The notes under the pieces: model-generated
What the model saw: only the letters and a program-made list of their open reading frames with translations
Told to the model about the DNA's origin: nothing
The model's database searches: none
In this document: positions 34,422 through 43,520 of the stretch, one piece after another
Position numbering within the stretch: position 1 is the first letter of the stretch
Layout of the letters: the number at the start of each line of letters is the position of its first letter
Translations under genes and position numbers: made by a program
Assembly: GCA_016938615.1 (NCBI GenBank)
Contig: JAFGUH010000265.1
Coordinates: 1 to 50,816 of the forward strand
Source of the DNA: Halothiobacillaceae bacterium
GTDB taxonomy: Bacteria; Pseudomonadota; Gammaproteobacteria; Halothiobacillales; Halothiobacillaceae
Direction of reading: 5' to 3'
Length of the DNA stretch: 50,816 bases

Positions 34422-34515
34422 GGGCATTTCTGCACGAACCCGATACCGCGCTGCGCGCCTTGATCAGGAACGACTCGCCAAGCCTTCGGTAGTATCGGAT
34501 CCGTACAGAGATTGC
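34422..34515. repeat. Inverted-repeat element C (about 94 bp)
   Basis: Begins on the base after the MFS stop codon. The ends 34422-34445 and 34493-34516 are inverted repeats at about 17 of 24 positions (outward core TATCGGATCCGTACAGAG). The interior GCGCCTTGATCAGGAACGAC and CGCCAAGCCTTC match the right third of element D almost exactly. It separates two convergent genes (MFS and imuB). Confidence 0.65.
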
Positions 34516-34553
34516 GCAAAACGACGGCAACGCCAAGCATCGAAACGCCAGGC

Positions 34554-36068
34554 TCAGCCATCGAGGCCGATCATGTCCCACTCGTCCCTGCCGTGCTCGC
34601 GGCGCAGACAGACGGCTCGCCCTCCGGCCAACTCGCCGGCACAGTAATCGGCCGTCTCCTCGGCCACCGACCACCAACCCGTCTCCACCCGCTCGGCTTC
34701 CCCGCGGTGTCGGATCGGGGCCTCGGGTCGCCTGGCCTTCTCCAGCCACCACAGCGGGCGAAAGGGTCCGATACCGAGCGAGACCGGACCACCGCTGGAT
34801 CGAACCGAGCCGATCGGTCCGATCCGCGAACACGACGGCGGCACCAGGCCCGTTGCCCACTGCAATCGACCGACACCCGCCTCGCCAAGCCGCGCCTGAA
34901 GGCGATGCCACAAGGCCTGTTCGTCCCGGGCGCGCTCGGCGCCATCGGCAAACAGGCTGCCCTGCCCCGACGCAGGCGTCACGAAGCGATCGGCCTCGAC
35001 TCGCAGCCAGGTGACCGGTCTCATTCCGTCGATCGACTCTAGCCGCAAGCGCAACTGCGCCAGCCAGAGTCGTTCGTCGCGCCCTGGCTCGGCGGTGGCG
35101 ATCGCCACCTCGGTGGGCGGGACGACCTCATGGCCCAGCACCACACGGAACCAAGCCGTCGCCAGCCCTCGGAGGCGAAGAAAGTCGACCAGGCCGACCA
35201 TCGGTGCGCGAGCGATCAGCAGCAGGCGGTCGACCTGCCCCGCCGGGTCCCAGAGACTCACTTCCCGGGCATACCGAGTCGGCAGTTCCAGGTCCGGCAA
35301 GGGCCAGTCCCGTTCGGCAAACAGGCGGTCCAGATCGACGAGCAGGGCCGATTCGGCGCGCATGGCCAGCCCGTCTCGCGGCAGACGCCGCACCTCGGCC
35401 AGCCGCTCCAGGCCCAGTTCTTTAAAGCGCCGAATCCAGTCTTCGGGCCAGTCTCCAGACCGCTCAAGCGCGGCAAGCGACAAGCCACCGACCGCCGTTA
35501 CCTGGTGGCGACGATCACACAGCCAGGCTCGTGACTCGTCCGCGACGGCTGCCAGGGCCCAGGCGATCCGCGGATGCGGGGCCCCGGCCGCCCGGACCAC
35601 GAGGTGACGCTCGGCGAGCGCTTGCACCACAGTCTTCGTCAAGGCCGACAATCCGCCGAATAATGCCGCACTGCCCCCTAGCTCCAGCAACAACCCCGGC
35701 ATGCCTTCACCCGGTGGACACGTCACGCGCGAGGTGAACTGGCCGCTCCACTCACCCCATTGGGCCAGCCAATCCGCGATGGCCGCTTCGTCCAGCGACA
35801 GGCAACGCAGCGGTGCCACGCCCGTCGAGGCAGCGTCCCGGTGGCGGGATCGGGCGATGGCCAGGCTCTGGCCCGGCGCAATGCCCAGCTCTTGCGCCGG
35901 GCGATTCGCGGCGACGACCCGGGAGCGACCGGCCTTGTCGATCAACAAGACTGCCGGTGGCCGATGGTGACGGTCGTCTTCTGGACAACGGCATTCGAAC
36001 CAGGCCTCGGGAAAACGCAATGCCAACCAGAAGGACTCGCCCCGAACCGATCGCTGGGAGGTGGACAT
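34554..36068 (-). CDS. imuB: ImuB, catalytically inactive Y-family polymerase-like protein
   Basis: Translesion-synthesis accessory protein that bridges ImuA/DnaE2 and the beta clamp. The 504 residues have the Y-family layout (N-terminal palm/fingers, helix-hairpin region LERLAEVRRLPRDGLAMR, little-finger-like C-domain). The acidic catalytic DxD/DE residues of active polymerases are not seen. QGSLF at 369-373 fits a beta-clamp-binding pentapeptide. ATG 36068 lies 20 bp from an SOS box shared with lexA. It is inverted relative to lexA-imuA, and no dnaE2 follows it; the downstream neighbour is an unrelated convergent permease. Confidence 0.9.
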   Translation of the reverse strand: MSTSQRSVRGESFWLALRFPEAWFECRCPEDDRHHRPPAVLLIDKAGRSRVVAANRPAQELGIAPGQSLAIARSRHRDAASTGVAPLRCLSLDEAAIADWLAQWGEWSGQFTSRVTCPPGEGMPGLLLELGGSAALFGGLSALTKTVVQALAERHLVVRAAGAPHPRIAWALAAVADESRAWLCDRRHQVTAVGGLSLAALERSGDWPEDWIRRFKELGLERLAEVRRLPRDGLAMRAESALLVDLDRLFAERDWPLPDLELPTRYAREVSLWDPAGQVDRLLLIARAPMVGLVDFLRLRGLATAWFRVVLGHEVVPPTEVAIATAEPGRDERLWLAQLRLRLESIDGMRPVTWLRVEADRFVTPASGQGSLFADGAERARDEQALWHRLQARLGEAGVGRLQWATGLVPPSCSRIGPIGSVRSSGGPVSLGIGPFRPLWWLEKARRPEAPIRHRGEAERVETGWWSVAEETADYCAGELAGGRAVCLRREHGRDEWDMIGLDG

Positions 36069-36087
36069 GACGGCTCCGTGATGTGAA

Positions 36088-36107
36088 TACTGTTCTTTTT
36101 TACAGTA
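36088..36107. promoter_or_regulatory. LexA (SOS) box between imuB and lexA
   Basis: A near-palindrome TACTG-N10-CAGTA, containing CTGT and ACAG with the CTG-N10-CAG spacing of gammaproteobacterial SOS boxes (CTG 36090-36092, CAG 36103-36105). It lies in the 72-bp gap between the divergent imuB and lexA starts, so one site can repress both. It overlaps a TATACT -10 box (36106-36111) for lexA, with a weak GTGAAT -35 (36083-36088). A second short palindrome, CAGTATACTG (36103-36112), overlaps it. Confidence 0.85.
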
Positions 36108-36140
36108 TACTGCGCCCTCGTTTCCACCACCGCCAGCCCT

Positions 36141-36764
36141 ATGACCGAATCGCCCCCCAACCGACCGCTCACGCCCCGCCAGGCCGAGATCCTCGCGTTC
36201 ATCCGCGACACAATCCACGAGACCGGCATGCCGCCGACCCGGGCGGAGATCAACACCGCCCTGGGCTTTCGTTCGCCCAACGCGGCGGAGAGCCATCTCA
36301 AGGCCCTGGCGAAAAAAGGGGCGATTGAGCTGCTGGGCGGTCGTTCCCGCGGCATCCGCCTGACCGACGACGGTCACCGCGAGGAGCTGGCCGTCATCGG
36401 GCGGATCGCCGCGGGTAGTCCCGTACTGGCCGCCGAGCATGTCGAGGCCCAGGTGCCGGTCAATCCCGCCTTGTTCCGCCCCCGGGCCGATTACCTCCTG
36501 CGCGTGCGCGGCATGAGCATGCGCGATGCCGGGATTATGGACGGCGATCTTCTCGCCGTGCATCGCACCGAGGATGTCCAAAATGGCCAGATCGTGGTTG
36601 CCCGGCTGGCCGATGAGGTCACGGTCAAGCGCTATCGTCGGCGCGGCGCCAAGGTCTGGCTGATCCCTGAGAACAGCGAAATGACGCCGATCGAGGTCGA
36701 CCTGAAACGCGAGGAATTGATCGTCGAGGGGCGGGTCGTCGGCGTGCTGCGCACCTTCGACTGA
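36141..36764 (+). CDS. lexA: SOS repressor LexA
   Basis: Self-cleaving transcriptional repressor of the SOS regulon. The 207 residues have an N-terminal winged helix (about 8-70, with [24 protein letters not shown] as the recognition region), the Ala91-Gly92 cleavage bond in IAAGSPVLA, and the Ser126 (RGMSMRDAG)/Lys163 (EVTVKRY) catalytic dyad. No Shine-Dalgarno sequence is evident; if the TATACT box is used, the leader is only about 22 bases. It is followed by imuA at 15 bp. Confidence 0.96.
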   Translation: MTESPPNRPLTPRQAEILAFIRDTIHETGMPPTRAEINTALGFRSPNAAESHLKALAKKGAIELLGGRSRGIRLTDDGHREELAVIGRIAAGSPVLAAEHVEAQVPVNPALFRPRADYLLRVRGMSMRDAGIMDGDLLAVHRTEDVQNGQIVVARLADEVTVKRYRRRGAKVWLIPENSEMTPIEVDLKREELIVEGRVVGVLRTFD

Positions 36765-36779
36765 CGGAGACCAGCGGCC

Positions 36780-37604
36780 ATGGGAGAACGGCAACCGAAA
36801 GGACAAGCCCTCACTGCCCTGCTGGCACGACAGGATATCTGGCGTGGACGGCAGATTCAGCCAGGCACGGCGCGCGCCGGCGACGGCTTTCCCAGCGGCT
36901 GGTCCGAACTCGATGGATTGCTGGGCGGCGGTTGGCCGCGCGAGGGTTTGGTTGAATTGTATGCCGACACCCCGTCGGCCCGGTCAGACCGACGCCCCCT
37001 CGACCGACTCGAACGCAGGCCGCTGCTCGAGTTTCGCGACTGGTTCCAGGCCTCCCTGGGCCACGGCCTCACCGACCTGTTGCTCCCCTGGATCGCCGCC
37101 CTGTCCCGGGCCGGGCGGGTAGCGCTGATCAATCCGCCGGCCCGCCCCTGCGTCGAGCGCTGGCGTGAGGAAGGCGTCTCGCTCGAGAACCTGTTGCTGG
37201 TCAGGCCGCGGGACCTGCGCGAACTGGGTTGGGCCACGGAGGAAGTGTTGCAGGCCGGCGTGCATCCCCTGGTGGTGAGCTGGATGCCGCCGTTGGGGTT
37301 CGCCCTGCGCCGTCGGCTGAAACTCGCCGCCGAATCGGGTCGAGCCTGCCTGGTTACCCCCTACCCCGGGCCATCATGTCAATCGGGGCAATCGGGTAAC
37401 GCGGCCAGCCCCGCCGGCTTGCAACTCGCCATTCGACGCGAAACAGACAGCCTCCTCGTCCATCGCCACAAGCCCTTTCACCCCCACGAGGTACGCCTGG
37501 AACTCACCACCGCTCGGCCAGCACAGGCCGCCGAGCACGGTCGACAGACGCGGCCCGGCTTGCCCCTGGCGATGGCCCTGACAGTAGCCGTGGATCGATC
37601 CTGA
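36780..37604 (+). CDS. imuA: ImuA (SulA/RecA-like translesion synthesis factor)
   Basis: RecA-related accessory factor of the ImuA-ImuB-DnaE2 mutasome. The 274 residues begin with a short helix region, then PSGWSELDGLLGGGWPREGLVELYA, the ImuA/SulA-like degenerate ATPase start without a Walker A lysine. Next come LLLPWIAALSRAGRVALINPP and the conserved region around LLVRPRDLRELGWATEEVLQAG. The C-terminus is low in conservation. It lies directly behind lexA and thus under the same SOS box. The usual downstream partners imuB and dnaE2 are not in this orientation here. Confidence 0.88.
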   Translation: MGERQPKGQALTALLARQDIWRGRQIQPGTARAGDGFPSGWSELDGLLGGGWPREGLVELYADTPSARSDRRPLDRLERRPLLEFRDWFQASLGHGLTDLLLPWIAALSRAGRVALINPPARPCVERWREEGVSLENLLLVRPRDLRELGWATEEVLQAGVHPLVVSWMPPLGFALRRRLKLAAESGRACLVTPYPGPSCQSGQSGNAASPAGLQLAIRRETDSLLVHRHKPFHPHEVRLELTTARPAQAAEHGRQTRPGLPLAMALTVAVDRS

Positions 37605-37612
37605 ACGGGAAT

Positions 37613-38395
37613 TCAGCGACCGATGGCCTGACGGTAAGCCGGCATCACCGAAGGAATCGCCTGCTCGAGTGCCTGGATGCGATTGCCGCTCGCCGGGTGG
37701 GTGCTGAGCCATTCCGGCCCGCCCCCGCCACCGTGCGCCTGCATCTTCTGCCACAGCGAGACCGCGGCCCGCGGATCGTAGCCGGCCCGCGCAGCGAGCA
37801 GCAGACCCACCTCGTCGGCCTCGTATTCCATCCGCCGACTGAACGGCAGGTCGATCGCCACGGTCGCCACCTGCTGCGCCATTGCGGCCGTACGACTGTC
37901 GAGCCCGCCCAGTGCCGAGGCGACCGACAGGCCCATCTGCTGGCTCATCGCCATGGACATCTTTTCACGGGTGTGACCCGAGAGCGCGTGGGCGATCTCG
38001 TGGCTGATCACCTGTGCCAGTTCGTCATCGGTCGGCTGCAGCTTCTCGAGCATCCCGGTGTTGATCCCGATCTTGCCGCCGGCCATGGCGAAGGCGTTGA
38101 TCGATTCGTCGCGGAACACGCGTGCCTCCCAGCGCCAATCGGCGGCCTCGGGGTAGATGCGGGTCGCCTCCGGCACGAGCCGCTGGGTGATACTGGTCAC
38201 GCGGCGACTCATCGACGACGAGGCCGGCAGTGTTTCCTTCTGGCGCGACATCTCGGTGTAGGCCTGGTACGCCATCTGGTTGGCCTGTCCTTCGGGCACG
38301 ATCATCAGCTGGTTACGACCGGTGACCGGGTGCGTCGTGCAACCCGCCACGACCGTGACGACGGCCAACAAGGAAACGACGAGCGGAAAACGCAT
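37613..38395 (-). CDS. M48 family metallopeptidase lipoprotein (LoiP/YcaL-like)
   Basis: Envelope zinc protease, 260 residues, with a lipoprotein signal (VVSLLAVVTVVAGC, lipidated Cys19). The zinc site is His132-Glu133-x-x-His136 (SHEIAH), with the third ligand in the EYEADEVG motif, and a STHPASGNR motif follows. These features match the small M48 lipoproteins that degrade misfolded outer-membrane proteins. ATG 38395 was preferred over 38410 because GAGG lies nine bases upstream. It converges on imuA with only 8 bp between stops. Confidence 0.93.
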   Translation of the reverse strand: MRFPLVVSLLAVVTVVAGCTTHPVTGRNQLMIVPEGQANQMAYQAYTEMSRQKETLPASSSMSRRVTSITQRLVPEATRIYPEAADWRWEARVFRDESINAFAMAGGKIGINTGMLEKLQPTDDELAQVISHEIAHALSGHTREKMSMAMSQQMGLSVASALGGLDSRTAAMAQQVATVAIDLPFSRRMEYEADEVGLLLAARAGYDPRAAVSLWQKMQAHGGGGGPEWLSTHPASGNRIQALEQAIPSVMPAYRQAIGR

Positions 38396-38501
38396 GGCAG
38401 GCAACCTCATTTCGCGGAGTCGAATATCCCGGGGCGTGCTCGAACCGGGTTTCGATAAATCAGGATTTCAATGAACAGGGGAAACAATGACAACACCCTG
38501 G

Positions 38502-38776
38502 CTAGGGAAACTCGGCACGAATGCCATATCGCTGAAGCGCGCCTTGAGCCGGGCATCTGCTGCGTTGTCGTCCTTGGAAAGAGAATAACTCGTCCGCGGT
38601 AGACGAACGCCTTGCATCTGCCCGGCGCAAGACGCGCCCTGCAGCTTGGCGAGCCCGCCCCTGCTCCGCGTTACGCTGTCTTGACGTGGCCACCGGCACC
38701 CCGGCGTTCAAGCGCCTTGATCACGAACGACTCGCCCAGCCTTCAGTGGCATGGCAGTCGTGCAGAGGTTCCCTGG
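38502..38776. repeat. Inverted-repeat element D (275 bp)
   Basis: Fills most of the 435-bp gap between the M48 gene and the HDOD gene. Ends 38502-38527 and 38751-38776 are inverted repeats at 22 of 26 positions, with outward core TCGTGCAGAGGTTCCCTGG. The interior contains blocks found in A (CGCCTTGCATCTG), in C (CGCCTTGATCA, GAACGACTCGCC) and in E (CTTGACGTGGCCA), plus the palindromic CTCGTCCGCGGTAGACGA near 38590. No credible coding frame. The flanks (38396-38501, 38777-38830) show no recognised feature. Confidence 0.8.
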
Positions 38777-38830
38777 GAGACCAGGATCGTGCACGCGGGT
38801 TCCTGACCGTCACGCCATACCGCGGTAAAA

Positions 38831-39640
38831 CTACCCGCCTAAAGCGCGGATTGCCTCGTCAAGCTCGTCGTCGATCAGGCTCGACTCCAGATCTACGCCC
38901 AGCTTCTGGGCAGCCATGATCGGCCGGTCGTCTGGCGTTCGGTCGATGCCGCGCGCCTGAGCGATCGCGCAAATGACCACGTCGCTGTAGTTCGGGTCAC
39001 CATCATGCTGGTAACCGAGATCGCCGCAGTGCTCGATCACCTCGGCGAACATGTCGGGAAAATCCCAGGCCTTGACGATGTTTCCGCCCAACCTCGATTG
39101 CAGGTTCTCGACCAGCTCGGTAAGCACCGCGGGCGCCTCCAGCAGCTTGGGGATGTCCTCGGCAACCACGATAACCGGAATGCCGCCCACGCTATGCAGT
39201 AGCCCGGCCAGCAATGCCTGGTCGGGATCCAGCCGTGTATAACGCCTGGCGATGTGATTGGACAGTGCCGCGACCTGCGTCGCGAAGGCCCAGTGATCAC
39301 GCATCACCCGCTTGATGGTCGCCGTTTCGGCCCGAAACAGTTGCTGGGTGGAGAGCGACACGATCAGCTGGCTCACCGTGCGCATCCCTAGCCGCGAAAC
39401 GATCTGGGTGAGGTTGTCGATGTGTTGCGCACCCCGGTACAGCGGGCTGTTCGCCACCTGGATCAGGCGCGCGGCGATAGCCGGATCCTGCGAGATCACG
39501 TCCACCAGGTCACTGGCGGAGCTGTTGGGGTCGTCGATGATCCGACGGGCCCGCAGCGCAACGTCCGGAAGGACCGGCAAGGCGATGCCCTTGTCGCGGA
39601 TCTTGTTGATGATCGCCTGTTCGAGAGCCGGATTGGCCAC
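38831..39640 (-). CDS. HDOD domain-containing protein
   Basis: Soluble 269-residue protein consisting essentially of one HDOD domain (about 18-215), a degenerate HD-superfamily fold found in signalling proteins. Landmarks are LPVLPDVALRARRIIDDPNSSASDLVDVISQDPAI, ANSPLYRG and LLAGLLHSVGGIPVI. The HD metal ligands are replaced (LHSVG), so no phosphodiesterase activity is expected. Start is GTG 39640 behind AGGGAGA. It lies 52 bp downstream of ettA on the same strand. Role unknown; such proteins often affect motility, virulence or stress output. Confidence 0.9.
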   Translation of the reverse strand: MANPALEQAIINKIRDKGIALPVLPDVALRARRIIDDPNSSASDLVDVISQDPAIAARLIQVANSPLYRGAQHIDNLTQIVSRLGMRTVSQLIVSLSTQQLFRAETATIKRVMRDHWAFATQVAALSNHIARRYTRLDPDQALLAGLLHSVGGIPVIVVAEDIPKLLEAPAVLTELVENLQSRLGGNIVKAWDFPDMFAEVIEHCGDLGYQHDGDPNYSDVVICAIAQARGIDRTPDDRPIMAAQKLGVDLESSLIDDELDEAIRALGG

Positions 39641-39692
39641 GTTTTCTTCTCCCTGAAACCGCTGCCAGACAAGGGCGACAGCGGCCTCGATA

Positions 39693-41360
39693 TCAGTGGG
39701 CGAGCCGCGCGTATTTCACGCGCTTGGGCAGGTCGGCGTCGTCGCCAAGCCGCTTCTTCCGGTCAGCCTCGTATTCCTGGAAATTGCCCTCGAAGAACAT
39801 CACCGAGCCGTCGTCCTCGAAGGCGAGGATGTGCGTGGCGATCCGGTCGAGGAACCAGCGATCGTGCGAGATCACCAGGGCCGAACCGGGAAAATCCAGC
39901 AAAGCGGTTTCCAGCGCCCGCAAGGTCTCGACGTCGAGATCGTTGGTCGGCTCGTCGAGTAGGAGCACGTTGCCACCGGACTTCAACAACTTGGCGAGAT
40001 GCACCCGGTTGCGCTCACCGCCCGACAGATCCTTCATGAACTTCTGCTGATCCTGGCCCTTGAAGTTGAACCGGCCCAGGTAGGCGCGCGACGGCATTTC
40101 GAACTTGCCGACCGTGATGAAATCGTGGCCGTCGGAGATCTCCTGCCAGACCGTCTTGGTATCGTCAATGTCTTCGCGCGACTGCGAGACGTAGGCCAGC
40201 TCGACGCTCTCACCGATCTCGATGTTGCCGTCATCCGGCTGCTCCTCGCCGATCAGCATGCGGAACAGGGTCGACTTGCCGACGCCGTTCGGGCCGATGA
40301 TGCCGACGATCCCGCCCTTGGGCACCGAGAACGACAGCCCCTGGTAGAGCTCGCGGTCGCCGAAGGCCTTGCTGAGATTCTCCGCCTCGATGACCTTGTC
40401 GCCCAGGCGCGGACCGGGCGGGATGTAGATCTCGTTGGTCTCCGAGCGCTTCTGGTATTCCTCGGACTGGAGTTCCTCGAAGCGCTTCATGCGCGCCTTG
40501 GACTTGGCCTGACGGCCCTTGGGGTTCTGGCGCACCCACTCGAGTTCCTCCTTCATGGCCTTCTGGTGCGCGGACTCGGCCTTTTCCTCCTGCTTGAGGC
40601 GCTTTTCCTTCGCCTCCAGCCACTGCGAGTAATTGCCTTCGAACGGGATGCCCTGACCTCGGTCGAGCTCGAGGATCCAGCCGGCGACATTGTCGAGGAA
40701 ATAGCGATCGTGGGTGACCGCAACCACGGTGCCGGAGAATTGCTGCAGGAACCGCTCCAGCCATGCAACGGATTCGGCATCGAGGTGGTTGGTCGGCTCG
40801 TCGAGGATCAGCATGTCCGGGTTGGACAGCAGTAGGCGGCACAGCGCCACGCGGCGACGCTCACCACCGGAGAGATTGGTAACGTCGGCATCCCAGGGCG
40901 GCAGGCGCAGCGCGTCGGCGGCCACCTCGAGCTTGCGGTCGAGATCCCAGCCGCCGCCGGCCTCGATCTGGTCCTGCAGCTTGCCCTGCTCTTCCATCAG
41001 CGCCTCGAAATCGGCGTCCGGGTCGGCGAACTGCTCGGAAACCTTGTTGAAGCGCTCAAGTAATTCGGCCATCTCGCCGACACCATCCATGACGTTGCCG
41101 CGCACGTCCTTGTCCGGGTCGAGGTCCGGTTCCTGCTTGAGGTAACCGATCTTGATGCCCGGTTGCGGGCGCGCCTCGCCGATGATGTCGGTGTCGACGC
41201 CGGCCATGATGCGCAGCAGGGTCGACTTGCCGGCACCGTTGTAACCGAGCACGCCGATCTTCGCACCGGGAAAGAAGTTGAGGTTGATGTCCTTGAGGAT
41301 GTGCTTTTTCGGCGGGACGACCTTGCCCACGCCGTTCATGGTAAAGATGTATTGAGCCAT
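39693..41360 (-). CDS. ettA: Energy-dependent translational throttle protein EttA
   Basis: ABC-F ATPase that binds the ribosomal E site and gates entry into elongation according to energy charge. The 555 residues equal E. coli EttA. It has two ABC modules: GYNGAGKST with [16 protein letters not shown], and GPNGVGKST with [15 protein letters not shown]. The interdomain PtIM linker ([19 protein letters not shown]) and the arm region of the first domain are present. ATG 41360 matches the family start MAQYIFTM; the frame extends nine codons further without a better start. A weak ribosome-binding site precedes it. Confidence 0.96.
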   Translation of the reverse strand: MAQYIFTMNGVGKVVPPKKHILKDINLNFFPGAKIGVLGYNGAGKSTLLRIMAGVDTDIIGEARPQPGIKIGYLKQEPDLDPDKDVRGNVMDGVGEMAELLERFNKVSEQFADPDADFEALMEEQGKLQDQIEAGGGWDLDRKLEVAADALRLPPWDADVTNLSGGERRRVALCRLLLSNPDMLILDEPTNHLDAESVAWLERFLQQFSGTVVAVTHDRYFLDNVAGWILELDRGQGIPFEGNYSQWLEAKEKRLKQEEKAESAHQKAMKEELEWVRQNPKGRQAKSKARMKRFEELQSEEYQKRSETNEIYIPPGPRLGDKVIEAENLSKAFGDRELYQGLSFSVPKGGIVGIIGPNGVGKSTLFRMLIGEEQPDDGNIEIGESVELAYVSQSREDIDDTKTVWQEISDGHDFITVGKFEMPSRAYLGRFNFKGQDQQKFMKDLSGGERNRVHLAKLLKSGGNVLLLDEPTNDLDVETLRALETALLDFPGSALVISHDRWFLDRIATHILAFEDDGSVMFFEGNFQEYEADRKKRLGDDADLPKRVKYARLAH

Positions 41361-41498
41361 AGGGTCCGAGACTTTGTGTTGTTGCAAACGAAATGAAGCG
41401 GCACTATCCCGCAGGGACGGCCCGGCGGGCCAGGATCCCCCTCAGTGGGTTTCCCCTGCCCGCAGCGCACTTCCCCGGAATAGCGGAAGCGAATCTGC

Positions 41499-41558
41499 CC
41501 AGAACTTTGCCCAGAACTTTGCCCAGGATTTTTCTCAGGATTTTGCCCAGGGTTTTCT
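41499..41558. repeat. 12-bp tandem repeat array, five units
   Basis: Five consecutive 12-bp units in the 301-bp divergent gap between ettA and the VWA gene. Two are identical (CCAGAACTTTGC) and three are diverged (CCAGGATTTTTC, TCAGGATTTTGC, CCAGGGTTTTCT). The array is much more T-rich than its surroundings. It would encode a four-residue repeat if the VWA frame extended this far, but that extension is not protein-like. The rest of the gap shows no recognised feature. Confidence 0.85.
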
Positions 41559-41661
41559 CAGGTTAGCCGCCGCGTTTGATCACAAGGATACCAGCACTGT
41601 GCCGCGACTTGATGCCCCGCGCCCCACTCAGCCGCTCGCCCGCTCATCCAGGCGGTGGTCC

Positions 41662-43476
41662 GTGCCTTGCGGATACCCATGTGCCCGTCATCTGGCGATC
41701 CCGCGGCTCGCTAGCCTGCTGGCATGGGCCGTCCTGCTGACCTTGCTGGCCATGCCGGCGCCTGCCGCCGAACGACCCGAGCTTCACGTGTTGATCGATG
41801 TCTCGGGAAGCATGAAGAAAACCGACCCGGAAAACCTGCGCGAACCGGCCTTGCGCCTGCTCGGCGATCTGGTCCCCGAGGAGAGCCGGGTGCGGCTCGA
41901 CCTGTTCGGCAGCCGGATCACCTCGGTGCTGCCGGCCTCCGAGGCCACGCCCGAGACCAAGCGGGCGATGCGACAGGCCGCCGCCCGCGTCCGTTCCGAC
42001 GAGCCGTACACCGACATCCCGGCCGCCCTGGACGCCGCGAACGGTGACTGGGGCGAGGAGACGGCGCGCAACGTCATCCTGCTCTCCGACGGCAAGGTCG
42101 ACATCTCCCCGGACGAGGCCGTCAACGCTCGCGCTACCGCGCGCCTGCGCGCTGAGGTGATCCCGGCGCTGATCGATGCCGAGGTCCAGGTGCACACCGT
42201 CGCCCTCTCCGAGGGTGCGGACCAGGCCATCCTCACCGAGATCGCCGAACGCACCGGTGGATTGGCACTGAGCGCGCGCAGCAACGAGGACCTGCAACGC
42301 GTGTTTCTCGCCCTGTTCGAGGCGACCGCTCCCCGTACGGGCGTGCCGTTGGTGGATAACCGTTTTCGTGTCGATGGGAGCATCAGCGAGCTTACGCTGG
42401 TCGTGTTCCGGGCCGAGGACGCCGACCCCACCCGCATCCAGATCCCCGACGGTGGGGAGATCGATATCGAGATCGCCGGCACCCTCGCGGACTGGCGTTG
42501 GGACGACAGCGCCGGTCGCGACCTGATTACCGTGCGCGATCCACCAGCGGGCAGCTGGCGCATCCTTGCAGCCGAAGACCCCGACAACCGGGCGCTGGTC
42601 ATCACCGACCTCAAGCTCGCCATGTCGGGGGTGCCCAGCCGGATATTCCCGGGCGAGGTGGTCGACGGCACCCTTGTTCTGACCAATCATGGTGAGCCGA
42701 TCGTCGAGCCACGGCTGACCCGGGACATTGAGGCCAATGTGGCCGCCCATGATCCTCAAGACACGGTGATCGAGGCGCTCGAACTCAACGATATCGGTGC
42801 CGACCCGGACGTGCTCGGTGGCGACAGCCGCTACGATTTCCGACTGCGCCTCGATGGCGATACGGGCATCTACACCCTAGAGGGCCGGGCAAGCGGCCCA
42901 ACCTTCGAACGAGTCATTAGAAGGAAGATCGCACTGGCCCGGCTGGCGCCTTTCGAAGCGCGCGTGGTGCGTCCGCACCTCGCCGCTTATGACGCCGACA
43001 GCGGTGAGGAAACCTCCGAGCCGAACGCCCAGTTGATCATCGAGCAGGACGTCGCCCTGCTCGACCCTCGCGACTCGCGGTTGGTTGCACGAGTCGAATG
43101 CCGCAACGACGAGCCGACGGGTGTAGAGGTCCCGCTCGATCGGGCCAGGAACCGCGTCGCACTCCCGCCGACCGGGGCGGGCGACTGCCGCGTCGTCGGG
43201 GAGGTCATCGGCACGACTCGGGATGGGCGCGAGGTGAGCCTGCCGCTCGACGCGTCGATCCCGGCGCCCCCGGTCCCGAAGCTGGTCGACGCTCCGGCCA
43301 CCGACCAGCCGGATGACGAGGCAAAGCCGCGTGAACCAGGTGAACCGGGCGGTCCCACGGTGACGGCCATCCTGATCGGTCTGGCCGGGCTCGCCGCTCT
43401 GACAGTGTTCGGCCTCATCTGGGGGGCGCTTGTCCGACGACGCCGTAAACAACTGATCGAGGCGGCGCGGCATTGA
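41662..43476 (+). CDS. VWA domain-containing membrane-anchored protein
   Basis: Protein of about 604 residues with a signal peptide (LASLLAWAVLLTLLAMPAPAAE), a von Willebrand A domain (about 38-225) with an intact MIDAS (Asp46-x-Ser48-x-Ser50 in VLIDVSGSMKK; LLSDGKVD), and beta-rich central regions. A C-terminal transmembrane helix (AILIGLAGLAALTVFGLIWG) is followed by a basic tail (RRRRK). The topology is therefore periplasmic with one anchor. The start is uncertain: GTG 41662 behind AGGCGG is preferred; GTG 41599 or ATG 41374 would add low-complexity sequence. It is followed at 44 bp by a coiled-coil membrane protein. Ligand unknown. Confidence 0.8.
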   Translation: MPCGYPCARHLAIPRLASLLAWAVLLTLLAMPAPAAERPELHVLIDVSGSMKKTDPENLREPALRLLGDLVPEESRVRLDLFGSRITSVLPASEATPETKRAMRQAAARVRSDEPYTDIPAALDAANGDWGEETARNVILLSDGKVDISPDEAVNARATARLRAEVIPALIDAEVQVHTVALSEGADQAILTEIAERTGGLALSARSNEDLQRVFLALFEATAPRTGVPLVDNRFRVDGSISELTLVVFRAEDADPTRIQIPDGGEIDIEIAGTLADWRWDDSAGRDLITVRDPPAGSWRILAAEDPDNRALVITDLKLAMSGVPSRIFPGEVVDGTLVLTNHGEPIVEPRLTRDIEANVAAHDPQDTVIEALELNDIGADPDVLGGDSRYDFRLRLDGDTGIYTLEGRASGPTFERVIRRKIALARLAPFEARVVRPHLAAYDADSGEETSEPNAQLIIEQDVALLDPRDSRLVARVECRNDEPTGVEVPLDRARNRVALPPTGAGDCRVVGEVIGTTRDGREVSLPLDASIPAPPVPKLVDAPATDQPDDEAKPREPGEPGGPTVTAILIGLAGLAALTVFGLIWGALVRRRRKQLIEAARH

Positions 43477-43520
43477 CCCCGCGCCCTTACGCCTAACCGA
43501 TTCATCACGGGAACCGACCG

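Noticed and set aside
41374-41661. N-terminal extension of the VWA protein including a QNFA-type repeat
   Set aside because: Starts with CCCKR and low-complexity sequence ahead of a clear signal peptide; more likely untranslated leader, though the exact start is unproven.
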